A DNA stretch of 64,000 nucleotides from Sepiola atlantica (Eukaryota; Mollusca; Cephalopoda; Sepiida; Sepiolidae): NCBI GenBank assembly GCA_963556195.1, contig OY744525.1:77535844-77599843 (forward strand), read 5' to 3'. Below, one piece after another: positions 47,551 through 60,100 of this stretch (the stretch's first letter is position 1; every line of letters begins with the position of its first letter). The notes beneath the pieces are model-generated. The model was given only the letters and a program-made list of their open reading frames with translations. It ran no database searches and was not told the origin of the DNA. The translations under genes and the position numbers were made by a program.

Positions 47551-49944
47551 ATGTTAATTAAAATAGTTCTGCTATTATTGGTTATGCATTATAGTTTATG
47601 TGTAGATCTCACATACTATGTGGAAGAAGGCAAGGGTCCGAATACTTATTTGGGTGACATTGCTGCAGATACTCACCTGATGGATGATGTAAATATTAAA
47701 GAACAAAAGCAAATCACATTCAGCCAATTACGGAAAGGTGTTAATGGAAATTCTAAATTATTCCGTGTCTCAAAGAATACAGGAAAATTGTACATGGCTC
47801 AAACATTGGATGCTGAATCACTTTGTACTTACAATGTTGAATGTTTCCAAATGGTTGACGTTGCTGTGAAAAAAGCATACACATTCATCAAATTATTAGA
47901 AATCAAAGTTATGATAAAAGATGTAAATGACCATCAACCTGAGTTTCCGAACAAAGAAATCAAAATTCAGTTTTCTGAAGGTGACATTATGGGGACAAAA
48001 ATATCAATCCCTAATGCTGTTGACAGAGATGTTAGTATTCTAAATTCTGAAATTTCATATCAGCTCATAAAAAAGAAAGATGAACCCTTTACATTATTTG
48101 TTTCCCAAAGTGTTGATGGTACTTCACAACTTGCAATTATTTTAAAAGGAAATATTGACAGAGAGGTACAGGATTTGTATAACATAAAGGTGACTGCTAA
48201 AAATAAACAGCAGCCAATTAAAAAGAGCACACTAAGCATATGCATTTCTGTATCTGATGTAAATGATAATTCTCCAATTTTTTCTGAGAATTTTTATAAT
48301 TCTTCCATTATGAATAAGCCAGATGCTTCCAAAACTGTTGTTACTCTGACTGTAAAAGACTTTGATTCAGGAGCAAATGGTGAAATTTCATACAGTTTTA
48401 GTTCCAAAACATCAGACATTGCTAAAACTCATTTTGATTTAAATTCAGAAACTGGAGAAATTTTTCTAATGAAAAAATTTATAACTGGGCAAAAACTGAA
48501 ATATAAACTTTTTGTAAAAGCTTCTGATGGAGGCAATCCTCCCTTAAGCTCTCTGGCCATGGTTCAGGTGAATGTGATCAATGAACAGAACAATGCTCCA
48601 GTAATTGATGTGAATTTTGGATCTGCATCAAGAGAAAATACAGTTGATATCTCTGAAGATATTAAGGTTGGAAGTTTTATTGCCTATGTAAAGGTTATGG
48701 ACCAGGATGCTGATCAAAATGGAAAGGTTACTTGTAATCTTGATCATAATAAGTTTCAACTACAAAGTCTGGATACAAAGAAATATCAAGTAATTGTAAA
48801 GAAACCAGTTGACAGAGAGAATGAAGATCACCATGACATTAGGATCAGTTGTGAGGATAAAGGAAATCCTCCTCTTAAAAGTGAAAGCAGATTTTCAGTC
48901 CAAGTGATGGATGTGAATGATGAACAGCCACAATTTTCTAAACAATTATTTAAATTCTTCATTGATGAAAACCAAAGATCAAAAATTCCTATTGGCACCG
49001 TCAATGCCACAGATCCCGACTTGGGACTTGGAGGTAAACTATCTTTCTCTTTACTGACCACCAATAAACAATTTGTACCATTTCGAATCACTGAAACTGG
49101 ATTAATCTCTTCAATTATGTCTTTAGACCATGAGTTTCAAGATACTTATAATTTTGAAGTGTTTGTAAAAGACAAAGGAAGTCCATCATTGAATAACACA
49201 GTGAATGTGATTGTTAAGGTGAGAGATGAAAATGATAATGCTCCATATTTCACATTTCCCAGTGTTAATCCTTATAATATGGATGTAACATATTACCCCC
49301 ATCATACAAAGAACATCAGCCAGATAAAGGCATCAGACAGTGATAGTCAAGAGAATGCATTTCTAAAATATGAAATAATCAGAGGCAATAGCAAACAGAT
49401 ATTCAGCATCAACCAGTACACTGGTTTGTTATGTTCAACTCATGTCCTAAGCCAACAAGATGCTGGCTCATATGAGCTGGAGTTTCTAGTGAAGGACAGT
49501 GGTAGCCCAGTTCTATCAGCCAGAACTACTGTATATTTGACACTGACCGTAAGCAACAAGACATCAGAAATGTTAAATGCTGTTAACATCAAAAAAGATA
49601 ACAAGATCCACCTGACTTCAGCAATTATCATTGTGTCTGTAGCAGTGACAATAGCTGTGATCATTACAGCTTCAATCTCAGTGTGTATCCTTCGCTGTTG
49701 CAATCCTCGAAGTGTTCCAGTAGCAGAAGGCGGATATGTGAGTAGTGGTCAGAGACATTTGATAAGTCCTCCTTACCCAGCAAATCCTTGGTCTAATGTT
49801 GCTCTTCCTACAAGTGATGCAGCTGGTATGAGAAGAAGCAGTCAACCACCAACACCCAGAATGCAAACCCATCCTTACTCAAGTGCTCAACAAATGTCTT
49901 CTCAAGCACCAAAACCTCAACAAGCTCTAGACTCTGTTTCACAG
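47551..49944 (+). CDS. Gene E, type II protocadherin, large coding exon
   Basis: 798 residues starting MLIKIVLLLLVMHYSLC, conserved with C. The acceptor TTTATTTCAG ends at 47513, so the in-frame codons upstream of it are intronic, and 47514-47550 is 5' UTR. Six cadherin repeats with linkers DVNDHQPEF, DVNDNSPIF, NEQNNAPVI, DVNDEQPQF and DENDNAPYF, then the shared membrane helix and tail. EC1, EC2, EC4 and EC5 are C-like. EC3 (GEISYSFSSKTSDIAKTHF onward) is instead nearly identical to type I genes, including silent sites. A 3-nt deletion in the tail (QQMSSQ) distinguishes it. The donor CACAG|GTAAGA at 49945 is phase 0. Full protein 946 aa. Confidence 0.94.
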
Positions 49945-50632
49945 GTAAGATCTGGCAGTTAGTTTATACTTACAAATATATGAGCACAAGAATTTTATAT
50001 ATTTTGTGAAAGCCTTATAAGATATTTTAATCCTCTTTTCATGCACTATTGATGGAGATAGTATCAATGAATTTTTTATAATTTTAAAGAATTGTTAAAC
50101 TATTGTTTTCAAAAACATTATATTAAACTGATATGAAAGAATTTAATGAAATGCATATGTATAAAAATGAAAATAGTTTATGCTATAACTACACCTGTAC
50201 ATAGATGAATGAATAATAAATAATGAATTAATAAAATTATGAAATAACCTATTGGAGGTTGATTAAAATCTAATAAATATAATGACTTTCTTATAAACAC
50301 CCAATTTCTATCATAAGATAATTTAAGAATTTTAATATATTCTACTTATAAGTATTTGAATGATTTATAAAATTTAAGATTTTCATTTCTTTACAATTTG
50401 ACTATGTTTTGAAAAAATATTGTTATAAAAAACTGGTTGTTTCAAATTCTTACATGTATTGTATAAGCATTATAGGCAATAGATTTTTTTTTCTACTATT
50501 CTATTAAAATTTTTACTTTTTTTTCAATTTTTGTTGTCTTATGGATTTTAGAAAGACTATATATTTCATTAATGTTGATAAAATAACATTAACATAATGC
50601 TCTAAAAATGTTTTATATTTTATAATTATCAG
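49945..50632 (+). other. Gene E intron between coding exons 1 and 2
   Basis: A short AT-rich intron collinear with the ends of the C intron but lacking the repeat insertion of C. Confidence 0.6.
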
Positions 50633-50789
50633 ATGTATATGCAGGATGTGGCATTACCATCTTGTAGCAATAAAAATCTCAAGAGGTCCAATAAAACAGA
50701 AGGATATTCTGCTAGAGGTTCTGTGAAGTCTTCTCATCATGTTGGCGATTGGAATCAATATGTCAGAAGACAAATAGAAGATATGATAG
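50633..50789 (+). CDS. Gene E, coding exon 2
   Basis: 157 nt, acceptor AATTATCAG (ends 50632), donor ATAG|GTGAGT (50790). MYMQDVALPSCSNKNLKR start, with GDWNQYVRRQIEDM near the end. Phases 0 and 1. Confidence 0.9.
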
Positions 50790-51266
50790 GTGAGTCATAT
50801 TTTAAGAGATAACATAATCTCTATATTAATAAAATCATGAGTGTGTTTTCTTATATCAATGCTACATATTGGATTATTAGTAAATAATTCAAAATTGCAA
50901 GGCAATAACATAAACTAAAACAAAATTTTAAAAAAATATTCTTTAAAAAAATAATTAAATTTTGTAAAAATCACCCAGGATGAATTCACTACCGGTTTAA
51001 AAAAAATATTAATCTGACATCCATCCAAAGTAAAGACAACTTTTAAATACAGACACACACACATTAAAAGTTCAATTTTTAGGAAAGCAAACATTCAAAA
51101 CAAGATGTTTCAAAATAAAGTTATATTAAGATACAGAAACAAAAATAAAAAAAATAAAGAGTCCCAGACAACACTGTAGTGAGATGTTAAAAAAATTTGA
51201 TATTATTATTTAATAATGTTAGTTTCAATAATAATTGTTGTTTATTAAATTTCAATTTATTATTTA

Positions 51267-51300
51267 ACTAGCTGATGCGACCAGGCATTGCCCGTGAATA
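51267..51300 (+). mobile_element. ACTAGC/GGCATTGCCC repeat head
   Basis: ACTAGCTGATGCGACCAGGC then ATTGCCCGTG, the same family as 22891 and 27300. The right end is undefined; the sequence around 51430-51950 may belong to the same insertion. Confidence 0.55.
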
Positions 51301-51776
51301 TCTGGCTTTTCTTACCAAAATATTATTTTTAAATCTATTGAACATCATTGCAAAATTACGTTAAACCCTGTTGATTTTAACTCTTAAATTTATAAATAAT
51401 TGTAGATGTCATATTTTATATTAAAAACATTTTTGTAAACATTGTGATTTACTTGAATACAAAAATAGTATTCAAGTAAATATTGTTATTTCACATGTAT
51501 GATGAAACTTGTATTAAGTTACTGTTTTTAATGTAAAATTAGTTTTTACTACTAAATCATGATTTAAGTAAAAAATAAGTTGTTTGTGATTAATGCCGAA
51601 ACCCATTTTAACTGAAACTATTGTGAAAAAAAAACGACAAAATAACAAAGATAAAATAACAAAAAGGAAAAACTATGAACGTAGAAAGATTCCCAGACCA
51701 CATTAGGTGCGTACAACTTACGTGAAAAAAGAACACAGTTTAACACAGTTTTCTCTCAATCTCTCTCTATCTAGGA

Positions 51777-51830
51777 AGTATTCTTCTAGTATCATTAGAT
51801 TTTTAAATCTAATGATACTAGAAGAATACT
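51777..51830. repeat. Perfect 26-bp-arm hairpin
   Basis: AGTATTCTTCTAGTATCATT plus AGATTT, a 2-nt TT spacer, then the exact reverse complement. Outside it, the CTCTCTATCTAGG and TCATCAGAGATAAAGA flanks still pair imperfectly, suggesting a longer foldback. Confidence 0.9.
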
Positions 51831-53599
51831 TCATCAGAGATAAAGAAAGAGTAAAAGAATTGTACAGAGAGAAAAAAATGAGTAAATTTGATCTATTACC
51901 ATCTCTCTCTAAAAGAAAACTAAAACAGAGAGAGAGAGTGTGTGTATAAACAGTAAGAAATGAAAATAAGTTATCCCATCGATATGTGTTGGAAATAAAC
52001 ATGAATAGGAAAGAAATTGCACTTTTATCTTTCAATTAGAATAGCCTTGTTTTTTTATTTCAATATCTTCACTTAGTATAAATGTAATTGTTTTCTCTAA
52101 ATTATTTATTTCACTATCGAACAATAATAAACTGTAGATCGATCGTGTTACTTATTAAAGTCTATAAAATTGAACTTTTATGCCAAAGTATTACCCGTCA
52201 TGACCATTTTCTTTTTGATAAAGAATGTTTAAAGTTTATTGATTGTCGCTGTAAACTGTTTTTTATTTTCCAAAAATGAAATGTGGCCGGGTTTAAAGAA
52301 GAAAATGAATATTTATTTTCGTTAAAAGGAAATATGAAATAAAATCGTATTAATTTTAAATGTACTTGATGTCTTCTAAAATATTCCATATTTAATTGCA
52401 GAATTGTGTTGCCTGGGAGTCTTTTTACTCCAATCTTTGTTCAGCATTATACCCCCAATTTTTGTTCTTATTTTTAATAAAATATCTATTTCATTAATAT
52501 CTACTTTTAAAAAGTTCAATTTAATTAATACAGTATAGCCTACTCAGTAATGTATAAATATTTTTCAGAATTTTGCTCGGTCACAAGGAAATGACAAGTA
52601 ATGAATGTATATAATTCTGAAACTTTTTTTTGTTTTTTACGCCACTGCATGAGTGTGTCAATGTCCGTAAATTGATATCGAAATTTTCCAAATGACCTTC
52701 GATTTCCAAGTGTGCATAAAATAATAGAAAACAAAACATAAAAAATTTAAAATATTTCAAATTAAAAGCATAATGATAACATGTCTGACTATTCACTGCT
52801 GGAAATAGTAAAAAAAACATGTGAATGTGAACTGTTGTAAGAATTAAATTAAGGTGGATGTTCGCAGTTTTCAGGCATTGTTTCTGTGTGTACATTTTTA
52901 CTACTTTTAGCAGAGAATAGTTGGGAAATTATGAATATATAAGTTTATATATAAGTGTTTAAATTGCATTCTTAAAAGTTAATCCTAATGTAAATAAAGT
53001 AAAAGATTGGAATAATTATGTACCCAGCAATTCTAGACATCATTTTGGATTTTCCATTTTTAACAAACACATTGTTTTCATTGGATAATCTTCTCTGCTG
53101 ATTATCCAATAAAATAAATAGTGAATCTCTTTAAGTGTATACTACTGAAAGAATTATCAGATCGGATAAAATATGTCATTGATGAAATTGATTGGAATTT
53201 CATTTTTTATGTAAAGAACATGCTCAAAATGTCTGTACTTCACTGACTAGGCAGAATCAAATATCGATTAGTCAGATATACTGTTACTTAGGCCTAACTT
53301 TAAGAATCCAACTAACTTTTTTGTATATATTAAATATCTTACAGCTGATATTTTTAAAGCTCTGCCATATTTCTCTTCAATTTAAAAATCAAAAATTCTA
53401 AAATCGATTTAATGTTTTTATTTAAGCTAAAAAAATTTCAAAATATTATTTAATTATTTAATACACTTATATTTAATTAAAATATGTAATTTTTACATTT
53501 GAATATCATTAACATTCAGGTGGGTTTTTTTAGAAATATTTTTATGTCATTCTATCGATTATACAAATAAAAGAAAATTTTCTCAAATATACTAATATG

Positions 53600-53870
53600 A
53601 TTATACTTCATAATTTACATTGTTAATTCTTATAATATAAATATCATATACTATCCACATCATTCAAATAATATTTGTTTGATGCTGGCCGTAAGCACAA
53701 TATACCAGAAATGTTAAATATTACATTTTTTTTATTTTACATATCTTAAAAATAAAAAAACAATAATCTAACTTCAGCAATCATAATTATGTTGGTAGCT
53801 ATAACAATAGCTGGAATTATTATGGCACAATCTCAGTATGTATTCACTGTTGTAATTTTATCTGAGTTTC
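53600..53870 (+). pseudogene. Relic 3' part of a protocadherin large exon inside gene E intron 2
   Basis: ACTATCCACATCATTCAAA (PHHSK), GCCGTAAGCA.AATA.CAGAAATGTTAAAT (VSNKTSEMLN) and AATCTAACTTCAGCAATCAT..GTAGCTATAACAATAGCTGG (membrane helix) are recognisable. EC6 is almost entirely deleted. It is the counterpart of 24440-24820 in gene C. Confidence 0.8.
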
Positions 53871-53959
53871 AAGTTTTAATATTAGTTCATAGTAAATTAT
53901 TTTACTTCTAAGTTATCAGATTTAAAAAAAATTAATTAGTTCTTTCTTTTGCTGTTTTT

Positions 53960-54083
53960 CATAAATGTTAGGACATAATTGTATATCTACTTGCTGTAAG
54001 AATTATTTTAGATATAAAATTCATTTTATATCTAAAATAATTCTTACAGCAAGTAGATATACAATTATGTCCTAACATTTATG
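53960..54083. repeat. Perfect inverted repeat, 61-bp arms, 2-nt spacer
   Basis: The left arm starts CATAAATGTTAGGACATAAT (53960-54020), the spacer is TC, and the right arm (54023-54083) is the exact reverse complement. The gene C intron has only a diverged single-arm version (about 24918-24980, with TACTTGCTGTAAAAAGTATTTTA). The second arm is therefore a later inverted copy. Confidence 0.93.
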
Positions 54084-54229
54084 TTAATTTGAAGACTATA
54101 AAATAATTTTATTGTAATTTCTGTTATTGACAATATATGGCTATATTTTATCAATTTATTTTATATGTAAAATTATTTTATTTCTACATATGGAAGAAAT
54201 ATATAAAATTTATTTATTTTTATTTTTAG

Positions 54230-54519
54230 ATGTATATCCTTCCCAGTACTGTAATCCTCCTCCATCACAAAATGAACCTCTTCCAAATTCTGACATGAAA
54301 CCCTTAGGAGAGTCTGTCAACTACCCCAGTGATATAACAATAGTGGCCAGGGGTTTTGATGCATCATACATGAATGAAAACAATGCCAATACAGATTCAA
54401 AGTCTTTCTCAAGTCTTGAAAATACTAGCCTATCTGGAAGACATTTACAATCTAGGAATGTACCCACAAGTAGCAGTCAGTCTTCTATTAGTAGACCATT
54501 GCCTCCTGTACCTCATTAA
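54230..54519 (+). CDS. Gene E, terminal coding exon
   Basis: 290 nt, acceptor ATTTTTAG (ends 54229), TAA at 54517-54519. Nearly identical to the C exon: KPLGESVNYPSDITIVARGF, DASYMNEN, SRPLPPVPH. Candidate poly(A) signal AATAAA at 54564-54569. Confidence 0.92.
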
Positions 54520-55929
54520 AATTCAGTTCTAAATGTAATGCACTTGAGCACAAGATATTCAGTAATAAATATTATTAAGAAAGAAAATGTTGAAATTCTT
54601 AAGATTTTTATTGTTTTATATAGTCAATGTTTCGGATACAATGGGACCATTTTCATGATATCGTATGAATTAGGTTAAATGAAAAAATATTAATTTTGAA
54701 AGATTTTTTTTAATGGAAAAATTTGTGTTTTCTGATTCTCACATTCTTATATTTTTTGAACAATTGTTTTTATAATGACATCACAAATCTCTGTATGTCA
54801 GTAATTGCTTAAATTCTTTTTTAATCACAAAAATACAGAAACTTTTGACATAAATATGATGTCATTATAAAATAAATTGTTCCTAAAATGTTAAAACCCA
54901 AGTTTGTCAGTGTATAAAATATTTTCTTTAAATAATATTTTTTCACAAATACATAAATTTGGCTCAAACCACTCAACATACTATGACCTGAAGAAGGTCT
55001 CATTGACTGAAGCATCAACTATATGAACCAATATAGATGTCTTAACAATTTAAATATTTGGCTTTTCTTTTTAATAATATTTATAAACTATCAAATGTTT
55101 CATTTAATCTAACATATTCAGTCATATTTGGATTTATTTTAATTTTTCACAATTTAAACCATGCAAACAATTTTTCAGTTAATTAGGACTTATAAAGTAT
55201 AATTAGTAAAAGTATAAATTATTTAAAATTTATTATAAGAATAGAAACCTATGAATGAAAATTAAAAATGTAAATAAAAACGATATCAGGTTTAAATTGC
55301 TTAATCATTTTTATTTTTATTCTTTAAATTTAATTTGAGCACATAAATTTAAATAACAGTTAACTTTTTATTTATTGTAAAATGATTTTTAGACAATAAA
55401 TTAAAGAATAATAAATAAATAATGACATTTTCTCAAATATCTTAAGCTGTATTCTTTCTATTACTTTTTTATTTTATGGAATCCCACTGGATAAAAGTGT
55501 ATTTAACGATTTCAAATTAGTTTTTTAAATATGAATGCTAATGTTTTATTTATTTATTATTTGTTTAATCACATTTTTCTTTTAAAAATGATAGTAATCT
55601 ATTTATTTGACATTATTATAATTGAACTGTAAATATAGCATTTACTTCAGATATTTGATAAAATTCCCAATGTAAAAAAAGTAAATGACCCACTTTAGTT
55701 ACACTGAAAATATACAAAACATCGAGTAAAATAAGACTAATAGATTTAGAACAAATAAGTGTAACTGGATATTAAAAAATAAAAACTATTTGAGTTACTA
55801 ATGTTTTTAAATGATATCAATTTGCTAATATAAATATAATTATGTACACAAATATGTAAAAATTGTCAGAAATTATAACAATATTGTTAGTTTCTTAAAT
55901 AACATGAAAGTGTTCATTAAGAGAAAGAG
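54520..55929. other. E 3' flank and E-F spacer
   Basis: Collinear with the C-D spacer; AT-rich. No gene seen. Confidence 0.5.
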
Positions 55930-56097
55930 TAGCAGACATTATACACACAACATGCAAAATAGGACTGCTGGCTTCACTCTCATTAAAGCAACATAAAGGA
56001 TGCTTGATGATAACAGACGTTGTGGTAGGAACAATATTCTTTCAATGGATATCTCACTTATTTTGTTGTATACTCCAAAGCATTCAATGTATTAAAG
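55930..56097 (+). promoter_or_regulatory. Gene F promoter element and leader exon
   Basis: AGCAGACATTATACACACAA, then AAATAGGACTGCTGGCTTCA, then TTAAAGCAACATAAAGGA. Donor ATTAAAG|GTAAGTT at 56098. A leader ORF at 56007 (MITDVVVGTIFFQW) matches D but after splicing to 57635 ends at a TAG (57658-57660), so here it is an upstream ORF only. Confidence 0.62.
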
Positions 56098-57634
56098 GTA
56101 AGTTAAATTTTAATATTATATTTCTAATATTTTTTATTGATAATTGTGTTGGTGTTTCAGTGATACAAACGTTATTATATTTTTCTATTCGCCAGCTGCC
56201 ATTACTATTGTCAAGTTAAATACTACTTGGAAATGCTTTGTTCAGTTTGTCTTCTTATCTTATTCATTTTGCACACAATTTTGATGCCAAAATTTTATTT
56301 TAATTATATTTAATAAAACTTTTAGTATTACTTTTCATGATAAGATTGTTTTTATTTTTATCTTATATTTATATCTTTATAATAATAAATTAGTAAAACA
56401 TATTGTGTGGCTTCTATTTATAAGATTATCGTTTATTTTCTTTGTAATCATAATGTATACTTTTCAACTGCAATGAATTTTTAAAAATTCATTTAACATA
56501 TTACTGATGAGTTTCTTTAATAAAAATAATTATAACTAATTTTTCAATCTTTTTCACATTTCAAAATTAAATCACAGCAAAAAAATATTCCTTGTTTTTG
56601 ATAGTTATGATTACTGGATATTTTTCACAATTTTTCTGTATTAGCTTAAAATTACGAATAGAATGCATACGTTTATAATTTTTTAATGATATTTTTATAA
56701 AAATCATTTATATGTTGTAATATCATGTTTGAGAATTTGAACTGTAAATTAATCAAAAGAATGTTTCTTTTATAAAATCTTTTCATTTTAATGACTAAAG
56801 AATGGGGATATAGTATAAAACTATACATCTTATATGAATCCATAAAAAGTCAGTTTTCTTTTTAGTTTTCAAATTATAATTTGGGAATCTCTTTAAAGGC
56901 TAACATGACAAATTATTTTTCTTTATAAGTAAAATATTTTTTATTTAATTTGAAATTTTAGCTAAAATATTAATACAATTATATATTACTAATTACTAAA
57001 TTCACTGCTCTAACATTTGAATATTATCTTCTATGTATTTTAACTAATTTTGTATGCAACGCATATTAGATTCTTCCTCCGACAACTAGATATATGTAAT
57101 CATATAATATTATGTTCCAGTATCAATTAAAACAAAATTTTATACAATACTGTTTTGTTTTTAGTTGATGCTTATTCTCATGTATCACAATATAAATATT
57201 AAGAATATTTAAAGAAACTTTCATTTATTGCATACTGAAAAATTAAAATACTGAAAATTTGGATAGAAAATTTAAAAGATATTTTGTTTTCATTAGTATT
57301 AATAATAATGTTCTTTATTAGATATTAGGTATTTGGTACATTTGTCAAACATGTAATAAATAAAGTAATTTAAATAAAGCCATTACATTAACTTGGAAAA
57401 TTTAATCTTAAAACAAATTAGTGTTTTCTTTTCATCTACCAAGTGTATTAAAAATAAAAAAAATCTGGTTATTCAAAATGTCTTTGATATTTAATATTTT
57501 GGGATTAGTTTGATTAAGAAGAAGTCATGTTTTTTATTATCAAACCTTCTATTATTATCACATAAACATATTTAATTAATAAATAAAGTATTTAAAGTTA
57601 TTTATAATTGAATGTTATTTTTGATTATTTTCAG
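56098..57634 (+). other. Gene F intron 1
   Basis: 1.5 kb, AT-rich, collinear with D intron 1 without the repeat insertions of D. Nothing else seen. Confidence 0.55.
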
Positions 57635-57670
57635 ATTCATTTGGGATAACAGTGTTATAGAGACATTGAA

Positions 57671-60100
57671 ATGAATAAAGGTATAGAGTTTTTTTATTAT
57701 AAAAATATGATATTACAAGTGTGCATATTGGTTTTCATAGTACATGGTTATAAGTGCACTGATCTTACTTATTATGTAGAGGAAGGAAAAAGCCCTCATA
57801 CATACCTTGGAGATGTTGCTACTGATTCAAAGGTCATTGATAGTGTACCATTTGAAGAGAAAAATGAAGTCACATTCAGTTTATTGACACAAGGAGTGAC
57901 GGGCACTTCTTTGTTTCATGTGTCTAAAGAAAGTGGTAAATTGTACACAGCTCAAACCCTTGATGCTGAGTCTCTATGTACATACAATGCAGAATGTTTT
58001 CAAATGGTTGATATTGCAGTCAAAAAGTTGACAACTGTTCTTAAGTTATTAGAAATAAAAGTCATCATTCAAGACATTAATGATCATCAACCTGAGTTTC
58101 CAGAAAAACAAGTCAATATTAAATTTTCAGAGAGTGATTTTATGGGAATGAAAATATCAATACCAAATGCCATTGACAGAGATGTAGATGCTTTAAATTC
58201 AGAAATTATTTATGATTTCAAAAAATTAAAGGATGAACCATTTACTTTATTTGTTTCCAAAAGTGTTGATGGAACTTCACAACTTGCAATTATATTAAAA
58301 GGCAAGCTTGACAGGGAAACTAAAGATGAATATAAACTTGAAGTGATAGCAAAAAATAAACAACCTCCAATGAAAGAAAATATTCTTGAGATTGTCATAT
58401 CTGTAATTGATGTGAATGATAATTCTCCAATCTTTTCTCAAAATGTTTATAATGTTACAATAAAAAACAAACCAGATGCTGCTTTACCTGTCACCACTTT
58501 ATCTGTGAAAGATTTAGATTTAGGTGAAAATGGAAAAATTTCATACAGTTTTAGTTCCAAAACATCAGACATCGCTAAAACTCATTTTGATTTAAACTCA
58601 GAAACTGGAGAAATTTTTCTGATGAAAAAATTTACAACTGGGCAAAAACTGAAATATAAACTTTATGTAAAAGCTTCTGATGGAGGCAATCCTCCATTAA
58701 GCTCTCTGGCCATGGTTCAAGTGAATGTGATCAATGAACAGAACAATAGTCCAATTATAAAAGTGACATTCTTTTCTTCATCTACAGAAAACACAGTTGA
58801 TATCTCTGAAGATATTAAAGTCGGCAGCTTTATTGCTTATGTGAAAGTGACTGACCCTGATTCTGGCCAAAATGGAGATATTAGTTGCAATCTGAATCAT
58901 GATAAATTTCAACTACAAAGTCTGGACACAAAGAAATATCAAGTGATTGTTAAAAAGCCATTGGATAGAGAAAGTGAGGATCACCATGATATTATTGTTC
59001 ATTGCGAGGATAAAGGATCTCCTGTTTTGGAAAGTGAGAAAAGATTTTCTGTTAAAGTGATGGATGTGAATGATGAAAAGCCGGCATTTTCCAAGAAGAC
59101 ATTTCAATTTAAGATCAATGAGAACCAAAAGTCTCGAGTTCACGTTGGCTCAATCAATGCGACAGATCCGGACTTGGGAGCTGGAGGTAAATTAAGTTAT
59201 TCTCTGTTGCCAAGTAATACACAGTTTTTACCTTTCAAAATTACTGACACTGGCTTGATTTCAACAATTATGTCACTGGATCATGAATTTCAAGATCTTT
59301 ATGAATTTCATGTGTTAGTGAAAGATAATGGAAAGCCATCATTAAATGCTTCAGTGAATGTTGTTGTTGAGATCAGTGATAAAAATGATAATGCTCCATA
59401 TTTTACATTTCCTAGTGTTAATCCTTATAATGTAGATGTTATCTACTATCCGCATCATTCAAAGAACATCACTCAGATAAAGGCATCAGACAGTGACAGT
59501 CAAGAGAATGCATTTCTAAAATATGAAATAATCAGAGGCAATAGCAAACAGATATTCAGCATCAACCAGTACACTGGTTTGTTATGTTCAACTCATGTCC
59601 TAAGCCAACAAGATGCTGGCTCATATGAGCTGGAGTTTCTAGTGAAGGACAGTGGTAGCCCAGTTCTATCAGCCAGAACTACTGTATATTTGACACTGAA
59701 CGTAAGCAACAAGACATCAGAAATGTTAAATGCTGTTAACATCAAAAAAGATAACAAGATCCACCTGACTTCAGCAATTATCATTGTGTCTGTAGCAGTG
59801 ACAATAGCTGTGATCATTACAGCTTCAATCTCAGTGTGTATCCTTCGCTGTTGCAATCCTCGAAGTGTTCCAGTAGCAGAAGGCGGATATGTGAGTAGTG
59901 GTCAGAGACATTTGATAAGTCCTCCTTACCCAGCAAATCCTTGGTCTAATGTTGCTCTTCCTACAAGTGATGCAGTCGGTATGAGAAGAAGCAGTCAACC
60001 ACCAACACCCAGAATGCAAACCCATCCTTACTCAAGTGCTCAACAAATGCTGTCATCTCAAGCACCAAAACCACAGTTACCTGCAGACTCTGTTTCACAG
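57671..60100 (+). CDS. Gene F, type I protocadherin, large coding exon
   Basis: Acceptor GATTATTTTCAG ends at 57634. The first in-frame ATG is 57671; a second at 57707 starts the signal peptide MILQVCILVFIVHGYKC, which matches D and may be the true start (D has no ATG at the first position). Six cadherin repeats, linkers DINDHQPEF, DVNDNSPIF, NEQNNSPII, DVNDEKPAF, DKNDNAPYF, then the membrane helix and shared tail. EC1 and EC3-EC6 are B/D-like, but EC2 (FSESDFMGMKISIPNAIDRD, SQLAIILKGKLDRE) is closer to type II C/E. Donor CACAG|GTGAGA at 60101, phase 0. Full protein 951 aa, or 939 from 57707. Confidence 0.93.

Larger units (their letters stand above)
50790..54229 (+). other. Gene E intron 2
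   Basis: 3.4 kb with a repeat head at 51267, a hairpin at 51777, a relic exon at 53600 and a perfect inverted repeat at 53960, listed separately. The small open frames here (for example 51707 and 52088) have no recognisable product. Confidence 0.5.
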
